Assembly (NCBI GenBank): GCA_963837515.1
Contig: CAWINT010000008.1
Span: forward strand, 248,001-312,000
DNA: 64,000 nucleotides
Source of the DNA: RYN-230 sp963837515
GTDB taxonomy: Bacteria > Actinomycetota > Actinomycetes > Streptosporangiales > Streptosporangiaceae
Reading direction: 5' to 3'
Shown here: one piece after another, positions 63,165 through 64,000 of the stretch
Layout of the letters: the number at the start of each line of letters is the position of its first letter
Position numbering within the stretch: the first letter of the stretch is position 1
Translations under genes and position numbers: made by a program
Notes under the pieces: model-generated
The model's input: the letters and a program-made list of their open reading frames with translations, nothing else
The model's database searches: none
Told to the model about the DNA's origin: nothing

Positions 63165-64000
63165 ATGGCGCCTGCAACGTATGACTTCATCATCGTCGGT
63201 GGCGGCTCGGCCGGCAGCGCCCTCGCCAACCGGCTGTCCGCCGACCCGGCGAACCGGGTGCTGGTGCTGGAGGCCGGGCGGCCCGATTATCCGTGGGATG
63301 TCTACATCCACATGCCGGCCGCGCTGACCTTCCCGATCGGCAACCGGTTCTACGACTGGGGCTACGAATCCGAGCCCGAGCCGCACCTGAACGGCCGCCG
63401 CATCTACCACGCGCGGGGCAAGGTGCTCGGCGGCTCCAGCAGCATCAACGGGATGATCTTCCAGCGCGGCAACCCGCTGGACTACGAACGGTGGGCGGCC
63501 GACCCGGGGATGGGCGACTGGGACTACGCGCACTGCCTGCCGTACTTCAAGAAGATGGAGACCTGCCTGGCCGGGGCGGATGAGTTCCGCGGCGGCGACG
63601 GGCCGCTGGTCCTGGAGCGCGGGCCGGCCGACGGCCCGCTGTTCCAGGCGTTCTTCGCGGCGGTGCAGCAGGCCGGGTACCCGCTGACCAAGGACGTGAA
63701 TGGGTACCGCCAGGAGGGCTTCGCCCCCTTCGACCGCAACGTGCACCGCGGCCGCCGGCTCAGCGCGGCCCGCGCCTACCTGCACCCGGTCATGAGCCGG
63801 CGCAACCTCACCGTGGCCACCCGCGCGTTCGTCACCAAGGTGCTGTTCGAGGGCACCCGGGCGGTCGGCGTGGAGTTCCGGCAGGGGCGTGGGCTGTCCC
63901 GGCTGGTCCGCGGCGGCGAGATCATCCTGTGCGGCGGAGCGATCAACACTCCGCAGCTGCTGCAGCTGTCCGGGGTGGGCCCGGCCGGCCTGCTCCGCCA
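63165..64000 (+). CDS. GMC family oxidoreductase (choline dehydrogenase-like), cut by the window end
   Basis: At least 278 aa from ATG 63165 (GGGAGG upstream); the gene continues past 64000. 'YDFIIVGGGSAGSALANRLS' is the FAD-binding GxGxxG, 'VLVLEAGRPDYPWDVYIHMP' the E of the dinucleotide fold, 'YHARGKVLGGSSSINGMIFQ' the GMC signature 1 and 'GGEIILCGGAINTPQLLQLS' signature 2. Sequence and order are those of BetA-type choline or alcohol dehydrogenases. The catalytic His pair would be in the missing C-terminal part. Confidence 0.92.
   Translation, partial: MAPATYDFIIVGGGSAGSALANRLSADPANRVLVLEAGRPDYPWDVYIHMPAALTFPIGNRFYDWGYESEPEPHLNGRRIYHARGKVLGGSSSINGMIFQRGNPLDYERWAADPGMGDWDYAHCLPYFKKMETCLAGADEFRGGDGPLVLERGPADGPLFQAFFAAVQQAGYPLTKDVNGYRQEGFAPFDRNVHRGRRLSAARAYLHPVMSRRNLTVATRAFVTKVLFEGTRAVGVEFRQGRGLSRLVRGGEIILCGGAINTPQLLQLSGVGPAGLLR

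Noticed and set aside
1..64000. tRNA, rRNA, tmRNA or riboswitch genes
   Set aside because: I found no T-arm consensus, rRNA stretch or known riboswitch core by eye; a covariance-model search would be needed to exclude small RNAs.

Overview
The window is a 64 kb stretch of a very G+C-rich actinobacterial chromosome. The coding style (GTG/TTG starts, G or C in nearly every third position, GTGA/TGATG stop-start overlaps) and the gene content point to a mycelial soil actinomycete related to Streptomyces or Streptosporangiales. Markers include F420/LLM-type oxidoreductases, an ECF42 sigma factor with a YciI partner, DUF574 methyltransferase, anti-sigma-type ATPases, secreted chitinase and arabinofuranosidase with cellulose-binding modules, SecA2 and HelD. 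I cannot fix the genus. I see no rRNA, tRNA, CRISPR array or transposase.

Layout. 1-16 kb is mostly housekeeping and stress metabolism: GNAT, DUF427, metallophosphoesterase/GrpB pair, a lone class I HMG-CoA reductase, DUF2975/Xre pair, beta-propeller/MoaD pair, VOC protein, TetR with a frameshifted membrane protein, LLM oxidoreductase, acyl-CoA dehydrogenase, transglutaminase-like protein, anti-sigma ATPase, ECF42 sigma and YciI. Three decayed genes lie here (LLM remnant 4.3-4.6 kb, SARP remnant 16.0 kb, 2-hydroxyacid dehydrogenase 16.1-16.7 kb). 16.8-22.8 kb has a hybrid histidine kinase, a secreted GH18 chitinase behind a perfect 27-bp palindrome, an SMP-30 protein, a NUDIX hydrolase and a divergent ATPase/GntR pair.

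22.8-28.3 kb is the most unusual part. A HerA/FtsK-like ATPase of about 1015 aa is coupled to a zeta-toxin protein with a long acidic N-terminus, followed by a small overlapping gene that could encode its antidote. Base composition drops sharply inside the toxin gene. A perfect 39-bp hairpin lies just beyond the small gene. This looks like an acquired conflict or defence cassette.

28.4-41 kb returns to core functions: OtsA, HIT, SDR, CGNR regulator, DUF574 methyltransferase, FUSC membrane protein, SerA, a MerR-PP2C fusion and an alpha/beta hydrolase. It ends with an NgoMIV-type restriction enzyme and its C5 methyltransferase (40.2-42.1 kb). 42-51 kb has a membrane protein, an autoregulated TetR-SecA2 pair, a CorA-like transporter and two secreted carbohydrate-active genes. 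One is an intact GH54-Ig-CBM2 arabinofuranosidase with LacI-like operators. The other has lost its catalytic domain to a 12-bp repeat array. 51-64 kb has a haloacid dehalogenase, AraC, methyltransferase/DinB-like pair, HelD coupled to a PLP decarboxylase, a Y-family polymerase with a short leader reading frame, a thioesterase, a membrane protein, an FAH-family enzyme, a histidine phosphatase and a GMC oxidoreductase cut by the window edge.

Two genome-scale habits stand out. Many short GC-rich tandem arrays (9-27 bp units) lie inside gene ends and between genes, and several very long perfect palindromes occur, mostly in intergenic DNA where they may act as terminators or protein-binding sites.
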